Positions 36,982 through 47,888 are shown, counted from the stretch's first letter. The stretch: DNA of 64,000 nucleotides from CAIXZV01 sp963697365 (GCA_963697365.1 CAVONT010000009.1:124001-188000), one strand, 5' to 3'. Translations and numbers: made by a program. Notes: a model not told the origin generated them from the letters alone.

Positions 36982-39322
36982 ATGCTCGCTGCTACCCGAC
37001 GATCAGCCCATCAGCCCCACCATCGCCGCACTGAAACGCCATGCCCAGGATGGCTTCCGGCCCGAGCGGGCCGCGCAGCGTGCTGCCATTTACACGCGCG
37101 TCTACCGGGAGACCGAAGGCCAGCCCGCCGTGCTGCGAGCGGCCCAGGCTCTGGCGGCCTTTCTGGCCGAAAAAGAGCTGGTGATCCACCCGGAGGACCT
37201 GCTTGCCGGGCATATCCAGCTCTTCGACTACGCTTATCCCCTCACGCTCGGCGCCTGGGAGCCCGTTCGTGCGCGAGCCGAAAGACACCGAAGACCGACG
37301 CCAACCTGGGCAAGCCTGCGTCCAAATATCCGCCCGTCGGCGTTGACACCACACCCTTCGTCTACACGCGGCCCGACGGTACGCCGCGCGGCCCGGACGA
37401 AACGGCCGCGCTCGACGCCTTCTGCCGCGGCATCCGCAGCGGACTCTATGTGAGCTGGCCGGGCGGCCACCTGATCCCCGGCTTCGACCGCCTCCTGGCC
37501 CTCGGCTTTGGCGGACTGGCTGCCGCCGCCCGTGCGCGCCTGGCGGCAGGCGGCGAGGGCCTGGACTTCGTCCGGGCCTCCCTGATCGTCTGCGAGGCCG
37601 CCACGACCTACATCCGGCGCTACGCATGCCGTGCCGCGGAGATGGCGGACGCGGCCACCTGTCCCGACGAGCGCCGCCGCCTGGCTCGGATCGCGGATGC
37701 CTGCCGCCATGTCGCCGCCGAGCCGCCCCGCAGCTTCTTCGAGGCGGTGCAGCTCCTCTGGCTGGGCCAGGAGATCGCCATTTGTGAGCACGAGTCCGGC
37801 TCGCTCTCCATGGGCCGGCTGGACCAGTATCTCTATCCCTTCTATCGGCGCGACGTCGACGCAGGCGCGCTCGACCAGGCCGAGGCTGCCGAGCTCATCG
37901 AGGCGCTCTGGTGCAAGTTCGGACACCTGCGCCGCGGCTTCCAGAACGTCACACTGGGCGGCCGGGGGGCGGATGGCGCCTATGCTGCCAACGAACTCTC
38001 GCACCTCTGCCTGCGCGCGACCCGCCGGCTGCGCATGGATCAGCCCCTGCTCTCCGTGCGCTGGAGCCCCGAGATGCCTGCGGAGTTCTGGGACGGCGTG
38101 CTGGCCACCATCGAGACGGGCACCGGCTTCCCCGCGCTCTTCAACGATGAGATCGCGATTGCCGCCATGCGGCGGGTTGGCGTGGCGGCGGCCGATGCCG
38201 AGAACTATGGTCTCGTGGGGTGCGTTGAGCTTTCCGTGCCGGGCCGGGAATACGGCCAGACCGAAGCGCTGCGGGTCAACTGGGCCAAGGTGCTGGAGTT
38301 GATGCTCAACGACGGCCGTTGCACGCTCACGGGCGAGCGGCTGCCCCTGGCACAGCCCAGGCGCCTGGACGAAATCGAGACCTTCGCCGATTTCCTCACC
38401 TGGTACCGTGCCGAGCTGGCGCACTTCCTCGACCTGGGTATGCGCGGCTTGAACCTGCTCGATGCCGCCTGGCCCAGCCTGCTCCCGGCGCCGTTCGAGT
38501 CGTCGCTGATGGCCGGCTGCCTGGAATCCGGGCGCGACGTGACGGCGGGCGGCACGCGAATACAACCTCTCCTCCGTCAACGCCCTGGGCATGGCCGACG
38601 TGGCCGACTCCCTGGTCGCCATCGATCGCCTGGTCTTCCGCGAGCGCTGCGTCACGCTGCCCGATCTGGCGCAGGCCGTGCGCAGCGATTTCGCCGGCGC
38701 AGAGTCGCTGGCCGCCCGGGCGTCGGCCGGGCCGCATTATGGCAATGACGTCGATGAGCCGGACCAGATCGTCACCCTGCTGGTCGAGGACTTCTGCCAC
38801 CAGGTGGACGGCGGCCCGGACAAGCCTGGCTACCGCAACCCGCGCGGCGGCCGCTTCCAGTCGGGCATGTACTCGGTCGACCACCATGCGGGCCGCGGCA
38901 AGCTGACCGGCGCGCTGCCCAGCGGGCGCCGCGCCGGGCGTGGCCCTGGCCAATGCCCTGTCTGCGTGCCAGGGTCGCGACACCACCGGTCCCACCGCCC
39001 TGATCCTCTCCGACCACGAAGCTCGACCATACGATGATGGGCAACGGGATGGTGCTGGACTTGAAGTTCCATCCCTCGTTCTTCGAGGACGAGAGCCGGC
39101 GCCTGGCCTTCCAGCGCGCTGGTCGAGTCCTATTTCGACATGGGCGGGATGGAGATCCAGTTCAACGTGATCAGCCGGGAGACGCTGCTGGCCGCGCAGC
39201 GCTCGCCGCAGGACTATCGCGATCTGCTGGTGCGCGTCTCGGGGTTCAGCGCCTACTTCATCGACCTGGAACCGGTGCTGCAGGACGAAATCATCGCGCG
39301 CACCGAACACGCGGCGCTCTAG
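36982..39322 (+). pseudogene. Glycyl-radical enzyme (dehydratase/lyase type), frameshifted
   Basis: Conserved blocks in three frames join to about 780 residues, normal for the family. They include LAEKELVIHPEDLLAGHI (N-terminal), RRGFQNVTLGGRGADG, the active-site loop NYGLVGCVELSVPG (thiyl Cys at 38221-38223, next to a catalytic-type Glu) and the glycyl-radical motif RVSGFSAYF (Gly at 39242-39244). The Cys-Val-Glu arrangement belongs to the eliminase/decarboxylase group rather than pyruvate formate-lyase, which has two cysteines. I place shifts near 36995, 37275, 38560, 38935, 39020 and 39120. The activase gene follows directly. The substrate is unknown; diols, amines or hydroxy-acids are options. 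Confidence 0.8.
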
Positions 39323-40269
39323 GTGGCAGCCCGCACCGAAGGGACCGGCCTGATCTTCGACGTCAAGCGTTTTTCGCTGCACGACGGCCCCGGCATCCGC
39401 ACCACCATCTTTTTCCAGGGCTGCCCGCTGCGCTGCGCTTGGTGCCAGAACCCCGAGTCGCAGTCCGGTGGTCCACGGCTGTTCCACGCCGGCGCCAAGT
39501 GCCTCGGCTGCCGCGCCTGCGCCGCCGCCTGCACCCAGAACGCGGTGCAGTTCTCCGACGATGGGACGACAGTGGCTGGCCGATCGCTGCCGTTCGCTGC
39601 GGCGCGTGCTCCCGCGTCTGTCCTTCCGGCGCGCTCAGCCTGGTCGGCACGTTCGAGACGGCGGCCAACCTTGAGCGCACGGTCCTGCGCGATCGCGCCT
39701 TCTATGCCAGGTCGGGCGGCGGGCTCACCCTCTCGGGCGGCGAGCCGCTGGCCCAGCCGGCCTTCGCGCGCGAGATCCTGTACCGCTGCCACGAGCAGGG
39801 CATCCACACCGCGCTCGATACCACGGCCTACGCGGCCTGGCCGACGCTGGCCGGGCTGCTGCCGTACACCGATCTCGTCCTGCTCGACATCAAGGCCTTC
39901 GACCCCGACCGGCACCGCCGGCTGACCGGCGTGAGCAATGAGGTCATCCTGGCCAACGCCGTGGCGCTGGCCGAGAGCAACGTCGATCTCGTGGTGCGGG
40001 TGCCGATCATCCCCGGCCAGAACGACGACGAGGAGGACTTGCGGGCCGTTGCCCACTTCCTGTCCGGACTGCCGAGGCTGACGAGGGTCGAGTTGCTGCC
40101 CTACAACGCCATGGCGCAGGCCAAATACAGCCGGCTGGGTCTGGACTATCCCCTCAAAGGCACGGCCACGCAGCGGCAGGAAGAGATGCAAGCGGTACAG
40201 ACGTGGTTCGCCGATCTGCGCTGCCCGGTGTCCGTCGTCTGGGGCCTGGGCGTGCCGAAGCCCGGCTAG
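39323..40269 (+). CDS. Glycyl-radical enzyme activating protein (radical SAM; one frameshift)
   Basis: The protein installs the glycyl radical on its partner using S-adenosylmethionine and iron-sulfur clusters. The radical-SAM motif is QGCPLRCAWCQNPES (CxxxCxxC near residue 30). An insert with two ferredoxin-like clusters follows: CLGCRACAAACTQNAV and CGACSRVCPSGAL. Then come TLSGGEPLAQPAFAREIL, LLDIKAFDPDRHR and VRVPIIPGQNDD. A shift near 39565 joins the two halves. The GTG start abuts the stop of the glycyl-radical enzyme, so they are one operon. The double-cluster insert is typical of activases of the dehydratase/lyase group. Confidence 0.88.
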
Positions 40270-40306
40270 GATCGCAGCCGCTGCTTCTTGCCTGACGCGA
40301 ACGGGA

Positions 40307-41484
40307 TCATGCCCGCGGGGCGCCCTCAAGCATGTGCCGTTGGGCGAGGTTCGCCATGAGCGCGCGTACGCCCTGGTCCAGGGCGGCACGTGCTCGCAGT
40401 GCTCGACCCAGTTCTCGAGCGTCCCGATCGGCGCGCACGAGATCTCGACGTGGTCGCCCCGCTCGTGGGTGAATCCGCGGCCGGGCTCCTGCCGGTCGAC
40501 CGACGGCACGTACATCGTGCCGAGGAACAGCACGAAGCCGTCCGGGTACTGGTGGTGGCCGCCGGTGGCCGCCTCCACCAGGTCAAGCGGGTGGCGCGAG
40601 ATCTCGCCGAGCACGTTCGCGCCCGACGTCTCGAAGCCGTCGGCGCTGCTGACGCGACACGTGATGCGCTCCTGCATGAGCGAGTCGAGCGAGAAGGTCT
40701 CGTCGAACAGTCGGATCCAGGGCCCGATGGCACAGCTGGCGGTGTTGTCCTTGGCCTCGCCGAGGAGGAGCGCGCTGCGCCCCTCGAAGTCGCGCAGGTT
40801 GACGTCGTTGCCGACGGCGGCGCCCACCACGCGCCGGTCGCCGGTGACGGCGAGCACGATCTCCGGCTCAGGGTTGTTCCACGCCGAGTCGCTTCGGATG
40901 CCAATCAGCTCACCGGTGCCCACGGCTGCGAGCACGGGCGCCTTGGTGAAGATCTCGGGGTGCGGGCCGAGCCCCACCTCCAGGTACTGGGACCAGAGCC
41001 CCTCGGCGCGAAGGCCATAGGCAAGGGCCTCGGCCGCCGGGCTGCCAGGGCGCACGTCACGGAGCGATCCGCCCAGGCGTGCGACGAGTCGTTCACGCAG
41101 GTCCGCGGCCATCGCCGGGTTCCCCCTCGCGCCCTCCTCGATCACTCGCTCGAGCAGGCTTGCGGCGAAGGTCACGCCCGCGGCCTTGATCACCTGGAGA
41201 TCGACGGGCGCCAGCAGGTGGGGACGATCCGGCTCACGGCGCTCGTGGTGCGAGGCATCGATCAGATCCTGCACGGCCCCCAGCTGTCGAAGGCTGCGGT
41301 CACGGACGACGGCCAGCAGATCCGGCCGGTCGAGCAGGTCGGCTGACGTGGGAGCAAGCGACGATGCGTCGAGGACGAGGCCATCGCGGATCACCACGGG
41401 TGTCGGCCCACCGACGCCGTGCGGGCACATGGAGGCGGGCATGTGCGCCCTGCCGACGGCGAGACCTTCCTGCGGCATGCTCAC
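40307..41484 (-). CDS. Fumarylacetoacetate-hydrolase (FAH) family protein, sugar-acid catabolic type (frameshift near the C-terminus)
   Basis: The FAH core includes FTKAPVLAAVGTGELIGIRS (substrate region), WNNPEPEIVLAVTGDRRVVG with metal-ligand Glu pair, NDVNLRDFEGRSALLLGEAK and GPWIRLFDE. The C-terminus is broken near 40378; resuming in the next frame gives GVRALMANLAQRHML and a stop at 40307. FAH relatives in such loci split or dehydrate 2-keto-3-deoxy sugar acids. It is transcribed away from the ABC transporter across a 394-base control region that contains the ROK operator. Starts GTG 41484 or ATG 41478 are both possible. Confidence 0.82.
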
Positions 41485-41878
41485 GATCGCCCGCCGGCGT
41501 CCGTGCCACGCACAATTGCCGAACCCATCCTCACGCCTCCGGATCCTGCGCCCCCGTGGATTTGATGCAGTCTACTCAATACATTGCACCCGGAGGCCCT
41601 GGAGCGGGCCGCTGCGCCGCTGGAGGACGCGTGTGACGGGAGCCGTGAGGGCTCCGCGCCAACCGCCCGAAGTCGGCCTCGCCGAGGCGGGCAGAATGGG
41701 CTTGCATTCCCGCAACCGATTGTCGTAGGATGCAACAAACGAGGTCCGCGGGACTGTGGACGGAAGCCGGGGAGCGACCAGCTTGCCTGTCGGTGACAGG
41801 CCGGAGACGCCCCCGAAGACGTTCAGCCGCACCAGCACCAGATGGGTTCCACAGACCACCGCAGGGCAGGAGGAGACC
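41485..41878. promoter_or_regulatory. Divergent control region of the sugar/corrinoid locus
   Basis: The gap between the FAH gene and the permease gene holds no ORF I trust. It contains the ROK-type operator at 41720-41738 and a TGCA...TGCA dyad (about 41562-41585) within the only AT-rich patch. A good AGGAGG precedes the permease ATG at 41879. The permease transcript therefore probably has a leader of about 100-150 bases. Confidence 0.5.
41720..41738. promoter_or_regulatory. ROK/XylR-type operator, site 1
   Basis: TTGTCGTAGGATGCAACAA is a 19-base pseudo-palindrome (arms TTGTCGTAG and, reversed, TTGTTGCAT; six of nine match). Related 19-mers occur at 50801 and 53318, each directly upstream of a gene of the same locus. 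Consensus half-site: TTGTYGTAK. The ROK regulator encoded at 50859 is the obvious binder. Confidence 0.7.
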
Positions 41879-42886
41879 ATGGACGACGGCGTCCGGGGAG
41901 CGAATGCCGGGGGCGCTTCGTCCTCAGCGATTCGCAACGTGTTCAAGGCCCGGGAGACCAGCGTCTTCGTCGCGCTGCTCGTCCTGTGTGGCGTGATGGC
42001 GATCGCCAGCCCGTACTTCCTCGACTCGAAGAACATCTTCAATGTCCTGCGCAACATGTCGACGATCAGCATCATGGCCATCGGCATGACCATGGTCATC
42101 GTGTCGGGCGGCATCGATCTGTCGGTCGGCTCCGTCCTCGCCGTGTCCGCGATGCTGACCGCCCGGGTGATGGTCGAGCAGGGCCTGAACCCGTGGCTGG
42201 CGGCCATCCTGGGTCTCGCCTTCGGCGCAGCGCTGGGCGCCATCAACGGCCTGCTGATCACGCGGGTGAAGGTCAACCCGTTCATCGCGACGCTCGGCAT
42301 GATGAGCATCGCCCGTGGCCTCACCTACCTGTTCGCAAGCGGGCTGGGCACCTCCGTCGCGAGCAACATCCCGATGAAGGACGCGGGCGTCGCCTTCCTC
42401 GGGTCCGGCTACATCGGCCCGGTTCCGTTCCCCATCATCGAGATGTTCGCGTTCGTGCTCCTGGCAACGCTGTTCCTCAAGAACACCGTGCTGGGGCGCC
42501 AGATCTACGGCGTGGGCAGCAACGAGCGGGCGGCCATGCTGTCGGGCGTCAACGTCAACCGGGTCCGCATGTTCTGCTACACCCTCACGGGCTTCCTCGC
42601 GGCCTACGCCGGGATCATGACCTCGGGGCTGCTGTCCAACTCCGCCACGAATGCGGGCATCGGTACGGAGCTCGATGTCATCGCCGCGGCCGTCATCGGC
42701 GGGGCGAGCCTGGCCGGTGGCGAGGGAACCGTCTACGGAGCCGTCATTGGCGCAGCGATCATGGCCGTGCTGCGCAATGCATTCGTGCTCCTGGGGCTCC
42801 CCACCTACATGCAGACCATCAGCATCGGCGTTGTGATCGTGCTGGCGGTGGCTCTCGATGGACTACGAAGGAGGCAGACGAACTAG
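41879..42886 (+). CDS. Sugar ABC transporter permease (RbsC/XylH type)
   Basis: The 335-residue product has about eight to ten membrane helices and the family signatures MTMVIVSGGIDLSVGSVLAV, GAINGLLITRVKVNPFIATL, and GGASLAGGEGTVYGAVIGAA with the cytoplasmic coupling loop. This is the membrane subunit of a CUT2-class importer for pentoses or similar sugars. ATG 41879 follows AGGAGG and begins a polar lead of about 25 residues before helix 1. It is first in the transporter operon permease, binding protein, ATPase. Confidence 0.93.
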   Translation: MDDGVRGANAGGASSSAIRNVFKARETSVFVALLVLCGVMAIASPYFLDSKNIFNVLRNMSTISIMAIGMTMVIVSGGIDLSVGSVLAVSAMLTARVMVEQGLNPWLAAILGLAFGAALGAINGLLITRVKVNPFIATLGMMSIARGLTYLFASGLGTSVASNIPMKDAGVAFLGSGYIGPVPFPIIEMFAFVLLATLFLKNTVLGRQIYGVGSNERAAMLSGVNVNRVRMFCYTLTGFLAAYAGIMTSGLLSNSATNAGIGTELDVIAAAVIGGASLAGGEGTVYGAVIGAAIMAVLRNAFVLLGLPTYMQTISIGVVIVLAVALDGLRRRQTN

Positions 42887-42997
42887 ACGAACGACTGAAG
42901 CCTGCCGGGAGGGGATCGCACGAGCCCACAACCCCCGACCTCGGTCGGCCACGCGGTCCGAAGACTCTGTGCTCAAGGCAATCCAGGAGGAGACTAG

Positions 42998-43977
42998 ATG
43001 AAGAAGCATCGCTTGCTCGCGGTACTGATGGGATTGACGGTCGTGCTCGGTGCATGCTCGTCCACCCCGTCGTCCACGACGGCTCCGGAGGCCACCCAGG
43101 CCGCATCCGAGCCCGCTGCGTCCGCGCCGACCGGCGCGGTCAAGGACGCCTGCACCCCCGCCGACGAGGGCACGGTCGTGCCGGTCGCCGACAAGCCGGC
43201 CGAGCCGGTCAAGATCGCCGTCCTCGGGCTCGAGAACAACCCGTTCTGGATCCCGGTCAAGGGTGGCGCCGAGAAGGCCGGCGAGGAGCTCGCGGCCCTC
43301 GGTTCCTCGGTCGAGTGGATCGTCCCGGGTGACCAGCACACCAGCGAGGTCTTCGGGCAGGCCATCGAGGCCGCGATCGTCAAGGGCTACGACGGAATCG
43401 CCACCGTGGCCGGCGATGCGGGCCTGGTCCCGTTCATCAACAAGGCCGTTGCCGCCGGCATCCCGGTCGCCACGTTCAACTCCGAGACGGCCGAGCCGAA
43501 CGACCGCATGTTCTTCGTCGGCGCCGACCTGTACAAGCAGGGCGAGGCCGCGGGCAAGGCCATGGGCGAGGCCACTCGGCGGCAAGGGCAAGGTCGCGAT
43601 CATCACCGGCCTGTTCGCCGTCGAGGCGCACGAGCTCCGGCGCAAGGGCTTCGAGGACATCCCTCAAGGCGAACTTCCCGGATGTCCAGATCCTCGAGGC
43701 CGTCGAGAACCAGGACAAGGCCGACATCGCCTACGCGCAGGCGAACGACTTCATGACCGCCAACCCGGATCTGGCCGGGATCTACGTCACCGCCGGTGGC
43801 CCCTTCGGCGCTGCCAAGGCAGTCGAGGAGGCCGGCAAGGGCGGCGCGATCAAGATGGTCTCCTTCGACTTCGTCGACGAGACCATGGAGTACGTCAAGA
43901 AGGGCGTCATCACCGGCACGATCGGGCAGGACCCGTTCGCGCAGGGCCATGACCCCGCCATCCGCCTCTACAACTAG
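42998..43977 (+). CDS. Sugar ABC transporter substrate-binding lipoprotein, first copy (frameshifts; ends at UAG)
   Basis: The start KKHRLLAVLMGLTVVLGACS is a lipoprotein signal with Cys near residue 20. The mature part is a periplasmic-binding-protein-1 fold: VKIAVLGLENNPFWIPVKGG, GYDGIATVAGDAGLVPFINK, TFNSETAEPNDRMFFVGADL, and ANPDLAGIYVTAGGPFGAAK. Two single-base shifts (near 43575 and 43665) break the frame; the second, an extra C in a CCC run, is shared with copy two. A TAG at 43975-43977 interrupts LYN|IVGGVQPEC, and conserved coding continues after it. See copy two. Confidence 0.75.
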
Positions 43978-45029
43978 ATCGTGGGCGGCGTCCAGCCCGA
44001 GTGCGTGAAGCTCCTGACCCGGTCCGACTTCGTGACCAAGGAGAACATCGACCAGTTCTGGACTGCTCCGGGATCCGCGCCGACCGGCGCGGTCAAGGAC
44101 GTCTGCACCCCCGCCGACGAGGGCACGGTCGATGCCGGTCGACCGACAAGCCGGCCGAGCCGGTCAAGATCGCCGTCCTCGGGCTCGAGAACAACCCGTT
44201 CTGGATCCCGGTCAAGGAAGGCGCCGAGAAGGCCGGCGAGGAGCTCGCGGCCCTCGGTTCCTCGGTCGAGTGGATCGTGCCGGGTGACCAGCACACCAGC
44301 GAGGTCTTCGGGCAGGCCATCGAGGCCGCGATCGTCAAGGGCTACGACGCAATCGCCACCGTGGCCGGCGATGCGGGCCTGGTCCCGTTCATCAACAAGG
44401 CCGTTGCCGCCGGCATCCCGGTCGCCACGTTCAACTCCGAGACGGCCGAGCCGAACGAGCGCATGTTCTTCGTCGGCGCCGACCTGTACAAGCAGGGCGA
44501 GGCCGCGGGCAAGGCCATGGGCGAGGCCCTCGGCGGCAAGGGCAAGGTCGCGATCATCACCGGCTTGTTCGCCGTCGAGGCGCACGAGCTGCGGCGCAAG
44601 GGCTTCGAGGACTACCCTCAAGGCGAACTACCCGGATGTCCGATCCTCGAGGCCGTCGAGAACCAGGACAAGGCCGACATCGCCTACGCGCAGGCGAACG
44701 ACTTCATGACCGCCAACCCGGATCTGGCCGGCATCTACGTCACCGCCGGTGGCCCCTTCGGCGCGGCCAAGGCAGTCGAGGAGGCCGGCAAGGGCGGCGC
44801 AAGATCAAGGTGGTCTCCTTCGACTTCGTCGACGAGACCATGCAGTACGTCCAGAAGGGCGTCATCACCGGCACGATCGGGCAGGACCCGTTCGCGCAGG
44901 GCCATGACCCCGCCATCCGCCTCTACAACTAGATCGTGGGCGGCGTCCAGCCCGAGTGCATGAAGCTCCTGACCCAGTCCGACTTCGTGACCAAGGACAA
45001 CATCGACCAGTTCTGGACTGCATCCGTAG
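43978..45029 (+). pseudogene. Sugar-binding protein, second tandem copy without signal peptide
   Basis: The 955-base period maps this stretch onto copy one with few differences. It lacks the signal and lipobox and begins as a continuation of copy one (IVGGVQPEC then VKLLTRSDFVTKENIDQFW, joined to a second APTGAVKDVC). It has the same TAG at 44930-44932 and the same extra C. Its end reads DQFWTAS and a TAG at 45027-45029 becomes in frame if one base is removed. As written it makes no intact exported protein. Either a recent tandem duplication, a two-domain binding protein in poorly resolved sequence, or an assembly artefact. Confidence 0.6.
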
Positions 45030-45101
45030 CTCTCCTCCTCGTCCTGCGCCTCCGGCACCGCCGGGGGCGCAGGACGGAACCCCTCCACAGGCGGTCCCAG
45101 C

Positions 45102-46618
45102 ATGACGACAGACCCCGAACTCCTGCTCCAGGTCGAGGACGTCTCGAAGCACTTCGGCGGCGTTCACGCCTTGCGCGATGCGAGGCTCGAAGTCCGCGCG
45201 GGCGAGGTCCACGCTGTGGTCGGTGAGAACGGCGCCGGCAAGACGACACTCATCAACATCCTGGGCGGCATCGTCGCCCGCGACAGCGGGCGGATCGTCT
45301 TCGACGGCAAGGAAGTCGAGTTCCTGAACCCCGGCGAGTCGCAGCGCGCGGGCATCGCCATCATCCACCAGGAGCTTGCAACCATCCCGGCCCTGAGCGT
45401 GATGGAGAACGTGTACATGGGCCGGATGGAGTCCCGGTTCGGGATCGTAGACTGGCGCGCCCTGCACCGCATCGACCCGTGGCGCCCTGGATGAGATCGG
45501 TCTCGACGTCTCCCCCCGCGCCGCCGTCAGCTCGCTCAGCATTTCCCAGCGCCAGCTCGTGGAGATCGCCAAGGCCTTGGCCTCCGATGCGCGCCTGATC
45601 ATCATGGACGAGCCGAATGCGTCCCTGACCGACCATGAGACGGAGCGGCTGTTCGAGGTGATCGAACGGCTGAAGCGGAAGAACGTCGGCGATCATCTAC
45701 GTCTCCCACCGCATCGAGGAGGTCCTCCGGATCTCCGATCGGATCACGGTGTTCCGTGACGGCGGCTACGTCGGCACCATCAACCGCGAAGAGGCGACCG
45801 TGACCAAGGTCGTCGGGATGATGGTCGGCCGCGAGCTGGCCCGTGTGCAGCGGCGTCCGCCCCGTGAGGCAGGCGAGCCGCTGCTCGAGGTGCGGAACCT
45901 GACGCGCGCAGCGGCGCCAACCCTCCGGGACGTCAGCTTCACCGTCCACCGGGGCGAGATCCTGGGCTTCGCCGGGCTGGTCGGCGCTGGTCGCAGCGAG
46001 ACCGCTCGGGCCATCTTCGGCGCGGACCGCTTCGACAGCGGCGAGATCCTGCTCCACGGTTCGCCGGTCCGCTTCAACTCACCGAAGGAGGCCGTTGCGA
46101 ACCGGATCGGGATGGTCCCGGAGGAGCGCAAGCAGCTCGGCCTGTTCATGGAGATGCCGATCCGGTTCAACATCAGCATGGCGAGCATGCCGCAACGATC
46201 ACGGCGCGGCATCGTGGATCACGCAGACCAGGCGGCCCTGGCGAAGGAGTTCACGAAGAAGCTTGCGATCAAGCTGTCCTCGATCGACGCGCCGGTGAGC
46301 AGCCTCAGCGGCGGCAACCAGCAGAAGACGGTGCTGGCGCGCTGGCTCGCGATCTCACCGGAGCTCCTCATCCTCGACGAGCCGACCCACGGCGTCGACG
46401 TCGGCGCCAAGGCCGACATCTACCAGCTGATGCAGGACCTGGCAGCGGAGGGCCTGGGGATCATCCTCATCTCCTCGGAGCTGCCGGAGATCCTGTCCAT
46501 GAGCGACCGGATCGTGGTCATGCACCAGGGCCGGGTCGCTGGCGTCCTCGACGGCCGGACGGCCACGGAGAACAGCGTCATGGAACTGGCGACAGGGATC
46601 GCCGGCACCGCCGCTTGA
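45102..46618 (+). CDS. Sugar ABC transporter ATP-binding protein (RbsA/XylG type; two frameshifts)
   Basis: Two ABC domains are present. The first has GENGAGKTTLINILGG (Walker A near 42), SLSISQRQLVEIAKAL (signature) and LIIMDEPNASLT. The second has GFAGLVGAGRSETARAIFG (degenerate Walker A), SSLSGGNQQKTVLARWL and LLILDEPTHGVDVGAKADIY, as in RbsA/XylG proteins. Shifts near 45483 and 45692 interrupt domain 1; removing one G at the second restores IIYVSHRIEEVLRISD. About 500 residues in total. It energises uptake of the sugar carried by the binding protein and is last of the transporter set. Confidence 0.9.
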
Positions 46619-46730
46619 TGCCGTCACCGAGCCCGCTCGGTGCGACAGGGATCCCTGGTGGGCGCCCCTCAGGCGCCCGTTGCCAGCCGGGCCCCGCTGG
46701 CCGGCCCACGTCACCACGACAGGAGAAGCA

Positions 46731-47888
46731 GTGAATTCCCGGGAACGAGTGCTCACCAGTCTCAACCATCGTGAACCGGATCGCGTGCCGTTCGACCTTG
46801 GCAGCACGGTCATCACCGGGATCAGCGTCAAGGCGTATCGCGGCCTGCGGACGGCACTCGGGCTCGAGGACCGCGAGCCGATCATGGTCGACATGACACA
46901 GCAGATCGCCCTCGTCGAAGAGGACGTCATGGCCAAGCTGGGCGTCGACACTGCGGCGGTTGCGCCCCGGTCGTCGGCGACATTCGAGATCGAGGTCAAG
47001 GACGGCGGCGACCACACGTACTTCCACGACGAGTTCGGCATCGGCTGGAAGATGCCCAAGACCGGCGGCTTCTACTACGACATGTACGAGCACCCGCTGG
47101 CGGGTGACGACATCACGGTCGACGACGTGCGCGCCTATGCGTGGCCAGATCCGCTGGATCCCCGGCGCTTCGCCGGCCTCCGCGAGGCTGCCCAGGCCGT
47201 CCGCGATTCCGGGCGCGCCGTGGTGGTCGGCAGCATGTCGGCCGGGATCCTGGAGATGTTCGCCTGGACTCGCGGGTTTCTCGACTACTTCTCCGACCTC
47301 GCGGCCAACCCCGACCTGGCCGAGGCCTTCCTGGAGCAGACCCTGGAGCTCCAGCTGGCCTACTGGGGCAGGATGATCGACGAGATCGGCGACCTGATCG
47401 ACGTCGCCGTCACCGCGGACGACTTCTCCGGCCAGAACGGCCTCCTGTTCTCACGGGAGACGTACCGGCGCCTGGTCAAGCCCCGCCACGCCCGACTGTT
47501 CGAGCTGATCCACCGGCGCAGCAATGCCAAGGTCTTCTTCCACTCCTGCGGCTCCGTCAGGACCGCGATCCCGGACCTGATCGAGGCCGGCGTGGACATC
47601 CTGAACCCCGTCCAGGTCAGCGCCACGGGCATGGACTCGGCCGAGCTCAAGCGGGAGTACGGCCGCGACCTCGTGTTCTGGGGCGGCGGCGTCGACACGC
47701 AGCTCGTGCTTGGGGCTGGCACCCCCCAGCAGGTGCGCGACGAGGTCCGGCGTCGCGTGACGGACCTGATGCCCGGTGGAGGCTTCGTCTTCAACGCCGT
47801 GCACAACATCCAGGCCAACGTCCCGCCGGAGAACATCATCGCCATGTGGGAGACGTTCCAGGAGGTCGGCGTCTACGGAGCAGGCTGA
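46731..47888 (+). CDS. UroD-superfamily (MtaA/MtbA-like) methyltransferase
   Basis: The 385-residue product opens NSRERVLTSLNHREPDRVPF, the usual start of URO-D-fold corrinoid methyltransferases. Later come GDLIDVAVTADDFSGQNGLL, the zinc-type motif VFFHSCGSV (His 271, Cys 273), GVDILNPVQVSATGMD, and NAVHNIQANVPPENI. True heme-pathway UroD has other N-terminal motifs and would not sit in a sugar operon. Such proteins move methyl groups between a corrinoid protein and an acceptor or donor. GTG 46731 has AGGAGA seven bases upstream. The corrinoid protein at 53384 is the probable partner. The methyl donor and acceptor are unknown. Confidence 0.88.
   Translation: MNSRERVLTSLNHREPDRVPFDLGSTVITGISVKAYRGLRTALGLEDREPIMVDMTQQIALVEEDVMAKLGVDTAAVAPRSSATFEIEVKDGGDHTYFHDEFGIGWKMPKTGGFYYDMYEHPLAGDDITVDDVRAYAWPDPLDPRRFAGLREAAQAVRDSGRAVVVGSMSAGILEMFAWTRGFLDYFSDLAANPDLAEAFLEQTLELQLAYWGRMIDEIGDLIDVAVTADDFSGQNGLLFSRETYRRLVKPRHARLFELIHRRSNAKVFFHSCGSVRTAIPDLIEAGVDILNPVQVSATGMDSAELKREYGRDLVFWGGGVDTQLVLGAGTPQQVRDEVRRRVTDLMPGGGFVFNAVHNIQANVPPENIIAMWETFQEVGVYGAG

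Noticed and set aside
36982..39322. Pyruvate formate-lyase
   Set aside because: The active loop has Cys-Val-Glu and not the Cys-Cys pair of pyruvate formate-lyase.
43975..43977. UAG as pyrrolysine, suggested by the neighbouring corrinoid genes
   Set aside because: Known pyrrolysine sites are in methylamine methyltransferases, not binding proteins. No pylT, pylS or pylBCD is seen, and the position is normally occupied by an ordinary residue.
46731..47888. Heme-pathway uroporphyrinogen decarboxylase
   Set aside because: No other heme gene is near, and the HxC motif and the sugar/corrinoid context fit the methyltransferase branch of the fold.
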